The notes under the pieces were generated by a model. The model was not told the origin of the DNA and searched no databases. It saw only the letters and a list, made by a program, of their open reading frames with translations. Position numbers and translations under genes: made by a program. Below, piece by piece: positions 1 through 6,473 of a stretch of 11,866 nucleotides of DNA. How positions within the stretch are numbered: position 1 is the stretch's first letter; the number at the start of each line of letters is the position of its first letter. The stretch is taken from positions 1-11,866 of the forward strand of contig CANQBY010000024.1 in the NCBI GenBank assembly GCA_947589695.1, written 5' to 3'. The DNA is from an uncultured Bacilli bacterium. Lineage in GTDB: Bacteria > Bacillota_I > Bacilli_A > RF39 > UBA660.

Positions 1-58
1 AAGAAAAATGAAAAAAAATGAAAAAATTTCAAGAAAAAAGAAGGAATTTAGGGTACTT

Positions 59-86
59 TTGTCGTATATAAATAGTAGAGGATAAT
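59..86 (+). promoter_or_regulatory. Probable sigma-A promoter for the chimeric ORF
   Basis: A -35-like TTGTCG (59-64) and a -10-like GATAAT (81-86) are separated by 16 bp and lie about 70 bp before the ATG at 155. Upstream of them (1-45) is an A-rich tract that could act as an UP-like element. Both hexamers deviate from consensus, so this is a plausible reading only. Confidence 0.45.
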
Positions 87-154
87 ATGGAAAGGAGATG
101 AATACTAAAAAAACCTCAAATAAAAAGGGGAAACATTAATGAAAGGAGACTTTT

Positions 155-1075
155 ATGAACGAAGTAAAAGAGAAAAAAGATAAAGTAAAAAAGATAATAG
201 ATGATTTAGATAAGTTAGATAAAGTAATAGCTGCAACAGATGATAACGTATTTAAAAGTTTGTTTCAATCCAAAGAATCATTAGAAGCCTTAATATATCT
301 AATAAGTGAAATAACAACAATAGATTATGATTATATAAAAGAAAATATAACATTTAAAAATACCGAACTACCTAAAAGCTTTTACATGGAACGTGGAAAG
401 ATAGCAGATCTAGTAGTTGATATAAAAGGATCAATAATAAATCTAGAAATGAATCATACAAGTGGAGATATAGTAAAAAATTGGCAAACCTTCCCTTTTC
501 ATTCTTTAACCGAAGATTATGAGCTAACCCTTTATAGTATCGAAAATAATTTAACTTCAAATTATAATAAAAACGCGATATTTTATGATGAACAACCGGT
601 GGAATATAATAAAACAATTAATCAAAGAATGCGCTGGATTAGAGGTTACTTTGATAATCAACGAAAGTATGTGCCAAAATTTTTTAAAATGTTAAAAAAT
701 AATCCTAATTATGCTTCTTTACTTACCGAAATTACAGGGATGTGGCCTTATATTTTAATGATTATAGGGGCTATTTTATATATTTTAGGACAGCTTGGAA
801 ATATTATTTTAGGTAATGATATTAGAACGGCCATATTAAAAATATTTTTAGTTATTATTGGAGCTTATACTTTATTTGTAGGATTAGTAACTTATGTTAT
901 TTTAAAAGATGAAGATAAGATTAATTTAAGCAAAGCTATGCAAGTAAAAGTAACGTTTTTTGCTCCCCTATTTTTTGTGACTTATATTCCTTGTGCTTTA
1001 AAAGCTTTATTTAAAAAGGAAGTTAAATGGGAAAAAACAGAACATAATAGGACCTTAAAACAAAAGATAGACTAA
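155..1075 (+). CDS. In-frame chimera: N-half of Rpn/PD-(D/E)XK nuclease fused to C-half of GT2 membrane glycosyltransferase
   Basis: A 306-aa ORF with a strong RBS (AAAGGAG, 6 nt before ATG). Residues ~28-100 match the start of Rpn-family PD-(D/E)XK nucleases (recombination-promoting, 'transposase' annotated): DNVFKSLF near residue 30, then D85 in KIADLVVDIKG and E98 in INLEMN as likely metal ligands. From about residue 105-112 the protein becomes the C-terminal half of a processive GT2 enzyme: TED at 119-121, QRMRW (the QxxRW motif) at 157-161, and three membrane helices (~197-220, 226-250, 264-285) with a basic tail. The GT2 N-terminal nucleotide-binding and DxD region is absent, and so is the Rpn C-terminal part. 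Neither half is a complete enzyme, so activity is doubtful. Ile codons are all ATA before the seam and mostly ATT after it, which supports two origins. It may be a genuine recombination product expressed from the Rpn promoter, a pseudogene pair, or an assembly error. Confidence 0.75.
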   Translation: MNEVKEKKDKVKKIIDDLDKLDKVIAATDDNVFKSLFQSKESLEALIYLISEITTIDYDYIKENITFKNTELPKSFYMERGKIADLVVDIKGSIINLEMNHTSGDIVKNWQTFPFHSLTEDYELTLYSIENNLTSNYNKNAIFYDEQPVEYNKTINQRMRWIRGYFDNQRKYVPKFFKMLKNNPNYASLLTEITGMWPYILMIIGAILYILGQLGNIILGNDIRTAILKIFLVIIGAYTLFVGLVTYVILKDEDKINLSKAMQVKVTFFAPLFFVTYIPCALKALFKKEVKWEKTEHNRTLKQKID

Positions 1076-1087
1076 ATAAAGTCTATC
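1066..1087 (+). terminator. Stop-codon hairpin after the chimeric ORF
   Basis: GATAGAC (1066-1072) and GTCTATC (1081-1087) form a perfect 7-bp stem whose 8-nt loop holds the TAA stop (1073-1075). No T-tract follows on the plus strand, so termination would be weak. Confidence 0.4.
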
Positions 1088-1110
1088 AATATAAAGTAAT
1101 AAAAATATAA

Positions 1111-1147
1111 CTTGCCTTTAGATAAAAGGTTTCGCACTAAAGGCAAG
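1111..1147 (-). terminator. Strong hairpin at the 3' end of the lectin gene
   Basis: A perfect 11-bp inverted repeat (CTTGCCTTTAG at 1111-1121, CTAAAGGCAAG at 1137-1147) with a 15-nt loop begins 5 nt after the lectin stop. On the minus strand it is followed by a T-rich run (TTATATTTTTATT), as expected for an intrinsic terminator. It also separates the two convergent genes. Confidence 0.75.
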
Positions 1148-1152
1148 AATAA

Positions 1153-2613
1153 TTATTTAGTAACGACGACATAGGGATTACTTGTCGTACCTTTTCCTTC
1201 AGGTGCAAATGTTGTATTGGCTTTGAGATTGATTACTGGGCGCACACCTATATAAGAGTTGCTCACGTCGCCATCGATGCCAATGTTCCCATTATCATAC
1301 ACTGAGAACACGTTAGCACCGTCGTCGGAAGCCATGGACCATGGAGACATTGTCCAGTAGTATTTATTGGTATATAAATAATATGCTGCTACGCCATTAT
1401 TAGTTTTTCCAGGATATCCTCCTGCAAATATTACTTCATCCATTGTTATGAGTCCTACTGGGACGGGTAATACTTTATTTCCACGAGTTGCATCGTTAGT
1501 TGTATATAAATCTCTAGCTTGATTTGCACAGCTAAATGTTGGTGTTATTTCTGCCGCCCAACTTGTATTATTATTTCCCCAAGCTCTATCTAAAGGTCCA
1601 TATACAGTTGCATTTGTTCCATAACCTCTTTGACCACTTGTTGGATATGAAGTTCCATGAGCATTTTCAGCTAATGATCTATCTCCACAGAAGCCGGCAT
1701 TTCCATCTATTTTATCCGTATAATTACTATTGTTACCTATATTAGAATTATACCATGTTTTTATTGTTGTTAATATTGAACTTTCAGTAGGATTATTCGT
1801 CATTTTATGAGCGTCGTCATAACTGGTAGATTTTGAACTTGCACCACCATTATACATGTAACCTACATATTTATTATCATTGTAATTTGTATTAAATTTA
1901 CTAGTAGATATTTGAGTACCCGTCCCTGAAGTTTCTGCACTTCCATTACCGGAGTAGATTAGTCTTATCGTACCATCACCATTTATCCGAATGATTCGCC
2001 AATACATACCAGCAAAATGTACCCAGTTATTATCTACATTTCCTCGATAATAATATGTATCACCATCGTCATCTGTTCCTTTGTATAATCCGGCCACTTT
2101 ATGAGGATCCGTACAATCGCTTGTACCACAAGCTGTTCCTGTAAATGATGTTCCACCTTCTAATGCTTCCTCCGTTTTTAAACCTAAAGCTGCTAAAGTT
2201 TGTTCTGCTGGTGGTTTTTGTTTTTCAAAATACACATAACATTTAGTTCCTTTTTGCTCTATGGCTATGTATACTTTTTTATCTTTATATTCGAATACAT
2301 TCTGTATTTTATTTCCTTTATCATTACCTATAATGCAATAACTTGCATTACTTAATTCATAATTGCCTTCAGGAATTGCGTTTACTGGTATATCTTCTGT
2401 TCCTTCGCCATCATTTTTAAACATAGCAATTACATTTAAATCGGCACTTTCATACGTAATGGTTCCACTGGCTAATTTTACACTATCGATGGATTTATAT
2501 TTTGCATAACTCATAAAGAAATTAAATACTATCAGAAGTATAGCACACGTTATAAAACCATATAAAAACACTTTTTTATTATTACTTCCGTTATTTAATT
2601 TTTCATATTTCAT
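1153..2613 (-). CDS. Membrane-anchored surface protein with C-terminal DUF6273/C-type-lectin-like domain; candidate DGR target
   Basis: 486 aa from the ATG at 2613, preferred because GGAAG lies ~8 nt upstream; an ATG 33 bp further out lacks a visible RBS. Residues ~15-36 form one membrane helix, ending in SYAKYKS, after a short basic cytoplasmic end. Residues ~40-135 form a small extracellular region containing C93 and C125. From ~165 the protein matches a family common in gut Firmicutes: YYYRGNVDNNWVHFAGMYWRI near 187-207, GFCGDRS at 307-313, GLIT-DEV at 387-394, YWTMSPW at 419-425 and GVRPVINL at 456-463. These are hallmarks of DUF6273/FGE-like C-type-lectin folds. There is no LPXTG motif, so attachment is by the N-terminal helix with the lectin domain outside. 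Residues 420-455 are encoded by DNA of ~50% GC with many C-ending codons, unlike the rest of the gene. The ligand is unknown. A consensus promoter and three operators lie upstream, next to a divergent Xre gene. Confidence 0.8.
   Translation of the reverse strand: MKYEKLNNGSNNKKVFLYGFITCAILLIVFNFFMSYAKYKSIDSVKLASGTITYESADLNVIAMFKNDGEGTEDIPVNAIPEGNYELSNASYCIIGNDKGNKIQNVFEYKDKKVYIAIEQKGTKCYVYFEKQKPPAEQTLAALGLKTEEALEGGTSFTGTACGTSDCTDPHKVAGLYKGTDDDGDTYYYRGNVDNNWVHFAGMYWRIIRINGDGTIRLIYSGNGSAETSGTGTQISTSKFNTNYNDNKYVGYMYNGGASSKSTSYDDAHKMTNNPTESSILTTIKTWYNSNIGNNSNYTDKIDGNAGFCGDRSLAENAHGTSYPTSGQRGYGTNATVYGPLDRAWGNNNTSWAAEITPTFSCANQARDLYTTNDATRGNKVLPVPVGLITMDEVIFAGGYPGKTNNGVAAYYLYTNKYYWTMSPWSMASDDGANVFSVYDNGNIGIDGDVSNSYIGVRPVINLKANTTFAPEGKGTTSNPYVVVTK
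1231..1350 (-). other. GC-rich, C-ending-codon segment of the lectin gene (putative DGR variable region)
   Basis: By direct count this 120-bp stretch is 60/120 G+C (50%). The 90 bp on either side are 37% (1141-1230) and 32% (1351-1440). It encodes the stretch between TMSPW and GVRPVINL. Its codons include TCC, GAC, AAC, TTC, GGC, ATC and AGC, which are uncommon in the surrounding genes. Diversity-generating retroelements mutate template adenines, usually in AAC/AAT codons, so an AT-rich host's variable region becomes locally GC-rich and NNC-rich, ending in a conserved motif. No reverse transcriptase or template repeat is visible in this window, so the assignment is a hypothesis. Confidence 0.45.
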
Positions 2614-2676
2614 TTTTATTACTTCCTTCCTTAAGTTACACTTCATTTACTTTTTAATGATTAGTAATTATTATAT

Positions 2677-2693
2677 ATGACATATTATGTCGT
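2677..2693. promoter_or_regulatory. Operator site 1 (over the lectin transcription start)
   Basis: ATGACA-TATTA-TGTCGT: a near-perfect 6+5+6 dyad centred at 2685. It starts just downstream of the lectin -10 (2703-2698, minus), so a bound dimer would cover the transcription start. The half-site matches sites 2 and 3. The divergent Xre protein is the likely binder. Confidence 0.65.
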
Positions 2694-2697
2694 AATA

Positions 2698-2727
2698 ATT
2701 ATATTATAAAATTTACTTACTTGTCAA
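2698..2727 (-). promoter_or_regulatory. Consensus sigma-A promoter of the lectin gene
   Basis: On the minus strand a perfect TTGACA (2727-2722) and a perfect TATAAT (2703-2698) are separated by 18 bp. The predicted start near 2691 leaves a leader of about 78 nt. Such a strong promoter embedded among palindromes suggests control by repression. Confidence 0.75.
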
Positions 2728-2735
2728 GGTTAAAT

Positions 2736-2752
2736 ACGACATTATTTGTCGT
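2736..2752. promoter_or_regulatory. Operator site 2 (between the divergent promoters)
   Basis: ACGACA-TTATT-TGTCGT: a perfect 6-bp dyad with 5-bp spacer centred at 2744, about 9 bp upstream of the lectin -35. It is the most symmetrical of the three copies. Centre-to-centre distances are 59 bp to site 1 and 35 bp to site 3. Confidence 0.65.
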
Positions 2753-2770
2753 GGTTAATCATTTGGGAAT

Positions 2771-2787
2771 GTGACATAATAAGTCAT
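2771..2787. promoter_or_regulatory. Operator site 3, overlapping an extended -10 of the Xre gene
   Basis: GTGACA-TAATA-AGTCAT: a degenerate copy of the same dyad centred at 2779. It contains an extended -10, TGA-CATAAT (2772-2780), for the plus-strand regulator gene, with no clear -35. The resulting leader would be only ~10-13 nt, just enough for the AAGGTGA ribosome site at 2788. The overlap predicts autoregulation. Confidence 0.55.
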
Positions 2788-2799
2788 AAGGTGAATTAA

Positions 2800-2991
2800 A
2801 TGATAAAGGAATATAGAATAAAGAATGGCTATACCCAGGAAGAATTAGCGGAAATATTAGAAATTAGTCCGAGACATATGCAACGGATTGAAGCTGATTT
2901 TCAAAGTACTAAAATTAAAATGTTAATTAAAATTATTAAAGTTTTGAAAATTGAAGATAAAGACGTAATTAAAATGCTAAAGCAAAAATAA
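2800..2991 (+). CDS. Small Xre/Cro-type HTH regulator
   Basis: 63 aa, essentially just the DNA-binding domain. The HTH covers residues ~12-31 (YTQEELAEILEISPRHMQRIE), with QEELAEIL as the first helix of the motif and SPRHMQRIE as the recognition helix, followed by two more helices and a Lys-rich end. There is no sensing or oligomerisation domain, so it probably binds DNA as a simple dimer. AAGGTGA 5 nt before the ATG is a good RBS. The gene is divergent from the lectin gene, and three copies of one dyad lie between them, which makes local regulation of both genes the natural reading. Whether binding is switched by a ligand, by partner loss or by dosage cannot be seen. Its 3' end is 8 bp from the convergent CDF gene. 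Confidence 0.8.
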   Translation: MIKEYRIKNGYTQEELAEILEISPRHMQRIEADFQSTKIKMLIKIIKVLKIEDKDVIKMLKQK

Positions 2992-3011
2992 AAAGACCTT
3001 TAAGAGTCTTT
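2992..3011 (-). terminator. Bidirectional hairpin between convergent Xre and CDF genes
   Basis: AAAGAC (2992-2997) pairs with GTCTTT (3006-3011) around an 8-nt loop. Read on the minus strand it ends in TCTTTTTATTTTT, a good intrinsic terminator for the CDF gene, whose TAA (3002-3000) lies in the loop. In the plus direction the T-tract is poor. Confidence 0.7.
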
Positions 3012-3881
3012 AGATATTTTACGGACAGGGTTAACATGAATAATAACTTTAGAAATCTTACGGAAGTTTTTGATAATTGTTCGCTCTAGAGTATCGGCAA
3101 TTTTATGAGAAGTAAAAGTATTTAGGTTGCCATCAACTGCGATAGTTAAGATAGCTATATATTTATATCCGGTGGCAACAGTATAAAAATCTTTAACTGC
3201 TAGAACATCTTTATTAGATAAAATAAACTCAATTATTTTATCTTTTTCTTTGGAATCTAAAGAAATATCCATTAGAACTTTATAACTTTCCATAAATATA
3301 CCAATACCACTTAACATGATATAGATAGAAATTATAGCTCCTAAAATACCATCAAAATAGAAATAACCATATTTTCCTAAGAGAGAAGAAGTAAGAGTAC
3401 CAATAGTAAGCATAGTATCATTACGATGATCTTTCATGCTAGCTTTAAGTAAGATATTGGCATTAGTTTGATACGCTTTTTTACAATAAAGATATAAACA
3501 TATTTTGATAAGAATAGTTATAAGGCAGACAACTATTAAGAAATTTGAATAAATAAAGGTGCTATGATGGAATATTGAAGTTATTGAATCAATTAATATT
3601 TTAGCAGAAATAACAATCATAAAAATACTAATTAACATTGAAAAAATATATTCTGCTTTACCATGGCCAAAATTATGATCTTCATCACTAGGAGCTCCGG
3701 CAATTTTATTACCGATATAAGACATTAAACTAGAAAATATATCACCAGCAGAATTAATCGCGTCCGCGAACATTGCTTCACTTCTACTTATGAAGGAAAC
3801 TAAAATTTTAATTATTAACAAAAATAAATTACTAATTATACCTAGAAAACTAGCTTTTTTCGTACTTTCATATCTATTCAT
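3000..3881 (-). CDS. CDF-family cation efflux transporter, probably Mn2+
   Basis: 293 aa, the usual length for a bacterial cation diffusion facilitator (metal/H+ antiporter, inner-membrane homodimer). About six hydrophobic helices (~12-31, 38-58, 78-98, 112-132, 153-172, 177-195) precede a cytosolic ferredoxin-like domain (~205-285). The TM2 metal site reads D40-AINSAG-D47 and the TM5 site D151-HRN-D155. A DxxxD arrangement in TM5, instead of HxxxD, is typical of manganese-type CDFs such as B. subtilis MneP/MneS, so Mn2+ is the likeliest substrate, though this is inferred from motif alone. The loop motif PSDEDHNFGHGKAE (64-77) is the family signature. The RBS is GGTGAT ~5 nt before the ATG. 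It appears to be transcribed alone, with an extended -10 upstream and a hairpin over its stop. No metal-responsive regulator or riboswitch is visible. Confidence 0.88.
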   Translation of the reverse strand: MNRYESTKKASFLGIISNLFLLIIKILVSFISRSEAMFADAINSAGDIFSSLMSYIGNKIAGAPSDEDHNFGHGKAEYIFSMLISIFMIVISAKILIDSITSIFHHSTFIYSNFLIVVCLITILIKICLYLYCKKAYQTNANILLKASMKDHRNDTMLTIGTLTSSLLGKYGYFYFDGILGAIISIYIMLSGIGIFMESYKVLMDISLDSKEKDKIIEFILSNKDVLAVKDFYTVATGYKYIAILTIAVDGNLNTFTSHKIADTLERTIIKNFRKISKVIIHVNPVRKISKDS

Positions 3882-3900
3882 ATTATCACCATGTTAATAC

Positions 3901-3909
3901 ATTATATCA
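3901..3909 (-). promoter_or_regulatory. Extended -10 promoter of the CDF gene
   Basis: The minus strand reads TGATATAATG: a perfect TATAAT (3906-3901) preceded by TGA, about 20 bp upstream of the ATG at 3881. No convincing -35 is present, which is common for extended -10 promoters. Confidence 0.5.
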
Positions 3910-3938
3910 AAATAATTAGAATTTGGGTACTAAAATTT

Positions 3939-3961
3939 AAAAAAACTATTTAATAATAGTT
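3939..3961 (-). terminator. Intrinsic terminator overlapping the stop of the DUF3298-like gene
   Basis: On the minus strand AACTATT (3961-3955) pairs perfectly with AATAGTT (3950-3944) across a 4-nt loop, followed by a run of T. The left arm starts inside the TAA stop codon (3962-3960). Confidence 0.75.
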
Positions 3962-5465
3962 ATTTTAAAGTAAAAATATCATATGGTAATTTAGTTATCG
4001 CAGAAGCAGTCATACCTCCACCTATATTTTTAAGATAATACATAAGTAAATCATGATTTTCTAAATCAATCATATAACTGGCATCATTTATTAGTGCTTT
4101 ATAATCAAGATTATTAATACACTCATCATAATTTTCAGCTATCTCACATAAGTTAGAATAATAAATAAAAGGACTATAGCTATTAGTAGCTAAATCTTCT
4201 AAAATATAGGTATATAAAGTATCAGTAAAATCAGCAAAGATTTCGGTTGGTTCTTCTTCTTGATAAGCAATATTATTATTAGAAGTTAAAATCATATTTA
4301 CTTTGGTAATATCTTGATTATTTAAATTATCTACTTCATAAGCACCAAGACTATTTTTAATAAAGTTTTCTTTTGTCATTTCTTTAATAACTAGATTATA
4401 GGTTATAAGTTTATAATTATAAGCAGTATTATATATATCGATATTTAAAGTAATATTTTGATAATTATTAGTTTCTCTTTTTAAATTATTTTTTAACATT
4501 AATTCATTGGTAATTTTTTGACTTATTTGGGGTAAATCTAAATCACTTAGAGGATAATCATTATCCATCGTAACATCGCTTCTAGTATTATTATATATAT
4601 TTACGGTTAAATAGTTTTTAGCTGTAATAAAAGAACCAGTATTATAACTAGTGTTATTAGAATGAGAGAAATCAAAAAGATAACAACTTTCGACATTACA
4701 ATAATCAGTAATATCATTTTCAAAGATTGATTCAGTAGTTTTATAACGATTAAATATAGTTATATCATTATAATAACGATCAAAAGAATAAGTTATATTA
4801 GTATATTCTTCTAAATTAGGTAGATTAAGGATAAGGGATGAATAAGTGACAACTAAATCATAATTTCCTTTTTCGATATTTTGATAAGAAGCTATTAAAT
4901 CATTTTCAATAGAATTGTAATATTCATAATCTGAATCGTCTTCTCTAGGTAAATAACAATCACCATAAGTACAAAAACTTTGATATAAAGCGTCCATTGT
5001 AATAGAATATAGATTACTATCTTTATTGAATATTTCTTCTAAAGTTAAATGATTACCAGTGGTAAGATTAAAAGTTGCTGATTTATTCTTACAAGTTAAA
5101 GATAAAATATTAGAAACATTAAAATTAACATAACAAGAAGGCTTTTCTTGAAATTTATAAGGTTCTAAATCTTTTAGTTCCAGATTAATTTTATTTTCGA
5201 TACTTTTATCTTTAAGACCAGATATTTTTACCCCATCATCATAAGTGATAGTTATAGGATTAACAGGATATTTAGCAAAAACATCTACAGGAATACTTTC
5301 TTCAACTTCTTTAAAAGTAAAATAATCTTCCGTATATTCCGGTATTTTAGAAGTACTTAAATTATGATTATAAATGAATAAATAAGTAACTAGGCCTGCG
5401 ATAATTATGAGGAAGATTAAAAATAAAGCAAAACCAAGATTACTTTTTTTAGTAGATTGGGACAT
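3960..5465 (-). CDS. Membrane-anchored extracytoplasmic protein with DUF3298/RsiV-like stretch
   Basis: 501 aa. A basic N-terminus and one helix (~11-33) anchor a large outward-facing domain rich in Asn, Tyr and Asp. Residues 132-146 (FNLTTGNHLTLEEIF) match the 'F-L-TG-LTL-D-F' signature seen in DUF3298/DUF4163 proteins such as the RsiV anti-sigma factor ectodomain. The order also fits that architecture, with a preceding VNFNVSNILSLTC strand region and a helix around 150-165. The second half (~300-480) has similar beta-like segments and may be a second copy or a lineage-specific domain. No cytoplasmic anti-sigma domain is present, so it is not itself an RsiV. Six or more Cys residues lie outside. 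The start overlaps the end of the upstream PstS-like gene by 17 nt, with AAGGAGG inside that gene's last codons, so the two are translationally coupled and probably act together. Function is unknown. Confidence 0.65.
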   Translation of the reverse strand: MSQSTKKSNLGFALFLIFLIIIAGLVTYLFIYNHNLSTSKIPEYTEDYFTFKEVEESIPVDVFAKYPVNPITITYDDGVKISGLKDKSIENKINLELKDLEPYKFQEKPSCYVNFNVSNILSLTCKNKSATFNLTTGNHLTLEEIFNKDSNLYSITMDALYQSFCTYGDCYLPREDDSDYEYYNSIENDLIASYQNIEKGNYDLVVTYSSLILNLPNLEEYTNITYSFDRYYNDITIFNRYKTTESIFENDITDYCNVESCYLFDFSHSNNTSYNTGSFITAKNYLTVNIYNNTRSDVTMDNDYPLSDLDLPQISQKITNELMLKNNLKRETNNYQNITLNIDIYNTAYNYKLITYNLVIKEMTKENFIKNSLGAYEVDNLNNQDITKVNMILTSNNNIAYQEEEPTEIFADFTDTLYTYILEDLATNSYSPFIYYSNLCEIAENYDECINNLDYKALINDASYMIDLENHDLLMYYLKNIGGGMTASAITKLPYDIFTLK

Positions 5466-6372
5466 AGCCAGCCTCCTTAGCTACTTGGGCGCCTTCTTTA
5501 GATAATAAAGCATTTTTGAATTCTTGAACTTTAGAATCAGCGTCTTTTAAGGTTACTATATAATAAGCGGTCATAAGAGGATAAGAACCATCTTTAATAG
5601 TATTGTAACTAGGTTTAACACCATTAATTCCTAAAAATTTTATATTAGGATTATGATACATAATACTAGCATAGTAATAATAAGAATAACCAAGACCATA
5701 TTTGTTATTATCATAATCAGCGACAATATCGATAATGCCACCCATAGTTTCAACCATTTCTTCAGTGGTAGGCTCTTTTAATTTAACGTCTTGCATTACT
5801 AAAGATAACATACCCGTTTGACTGCCAGAATTGGTAGGTCTTTGATAAGCAATAATATTTTCTTTATCCCAACCATAAGTATCCCAGGTTAAAGTTTTAC
5901 CAGAATAAATATCAACAATATTTTCTAGTTTTAAATTTTCAATAGGATTGTTTTTATTAATAAAGAAGACAAAACCTTCATTGACAACTTTAGTAACATC
6001 AAAAGTAACATTAGCAGAGTGAGCATAAGCAAGTTCATCGGCGCTAGGTTCGGTCACAATAATTAGATCAGTTTCTTTTTTAATTAGTTTTTGATAGGCG
6101 GGATCAGTATTAGTGTAATTTTTTTGTAATTCTTTAGCTTTTTCATCACCCATAAAATAAGTTAAAAAAGAATTCATTAAAGGTTGGGTAGCTAAAGATG
6201 CATCTACTTTTAAATCAGAATCTTGAAATTTTCCTTTTAAATCTTCAGATATCGGTTCGTCCACGGGAGGGGTAACGGGGTTAGAATCATCCTTCGTAAA
6301 ATAACGATAGGTTATGTAACAAGTAGGTATTAAAATTAATAATAAGATAAGCGTAATTATAAATTTTTTCAT
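5449..6372 (-). CDS. PstS-like (PBP_like_2) anchored extracytoplasmic binding protein
   Basis: 307 aa from the ATG at 6372, preferred over one 9 nt upstream because GAGGAG sits 9 nt before it and directly touches the earlier ATG. Residues ~4-25 are hydrophobic. They contain LIPTC (C18), which resembles a lipobox but has Thr before Cys and more hydrophobic residues after it, so an uncleaved anchor is equally likely. A Pro-rich linker (~31-40) leads to a periplasmic-binding-protein fold of the PstS/PBP_like_2 type: VDASLATQPLMNSF (56-69) as the first ligand loop, DLIIVTEPS (102-110), VVNEGFVFFINKNNP (129-143), and RPTNSGSQTG (178-187), the counterpart of the R-x-x-GSGT phosphate loop. Phosphate or another oxyanion is the likely ligand. 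No PstABC permease genes are adjacent, so it may work as a sensor or scavenging domain with the coupled downstream protein instead of in transport. Confidence 0.72.
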   Translation of the reverse strand: MKKFIITLILLLILIPTCYITYRYFTKDDSNPVTPPVDEPISEDLKGKFQDSDLKVDASLATQPLMNSFLTYFMGDEKAKELQKNYTNTDPAYQKLIKKETDLIIVTEPSADELAYAHSANVTFDVTKVVNEGFVFFINKNNPIENLKLENIVDIYSGKTLTWDTYGWDKENIIAYQRPTNSGSQTGMLSLVMQDVKLKEPTTEEMVETMGGIIDIVADYDNNKYGLGYSYYYYASIMYHNPNIKFLGINGVKPSYNTIKDGSYPLMTAYYIVTLKDADSKVQEFKNALLSKEGAQVAKEAGYVPIY

Positions 6373-6473
6373 ACTAGACATCTCCTCGTATAATAGTTTT
6401 TGTAAGAGAAAAATTATATATTTTTTCTTATATCAACTATTTTATTCTTATTCTATTATAGATTATAGCATAT

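Noticed and set aside
2..85. Open frame from the left edge to a TAA at 83-85, Lys/Arg-rich
   Set aside because: It is only 27 codons in an extremely A-rich tract where stops are scarce by composition, matches no family I recognise, and overlaps the probable promoter of the next gene.
98..142. Short ORF (13 codons, MNTKKTSNKKGKH) ahead of the chimeric gene, possible leader peptide
   Set aside because: The GGAG directly abuts its ATG, too close to serve as an RBS, and nothing suggests attenuation.
1536..1745. Plus-strand 69-codon ORF, rich in His, Leu and Tyr
   Set aside because: It lies wholly inside the lectin gene on the opposite strand and has low-complexity composition, typical of a shadow.
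1153..2613. Template repeat or reverse transcriptase of a DGR inside the window
   Set aside because: I saw no second copy of the 1231-1350 segment and no RT motif in any frame, so any DGR machinery must lie elsewhere.
3960..5465. RsiV-type anti-sigma factor
   Set aside because: Only the extracytoplasmic DUF3298-like signature is present; there is no cytoplasmic anti-sigma domain and no adjacent sigma factor gene.
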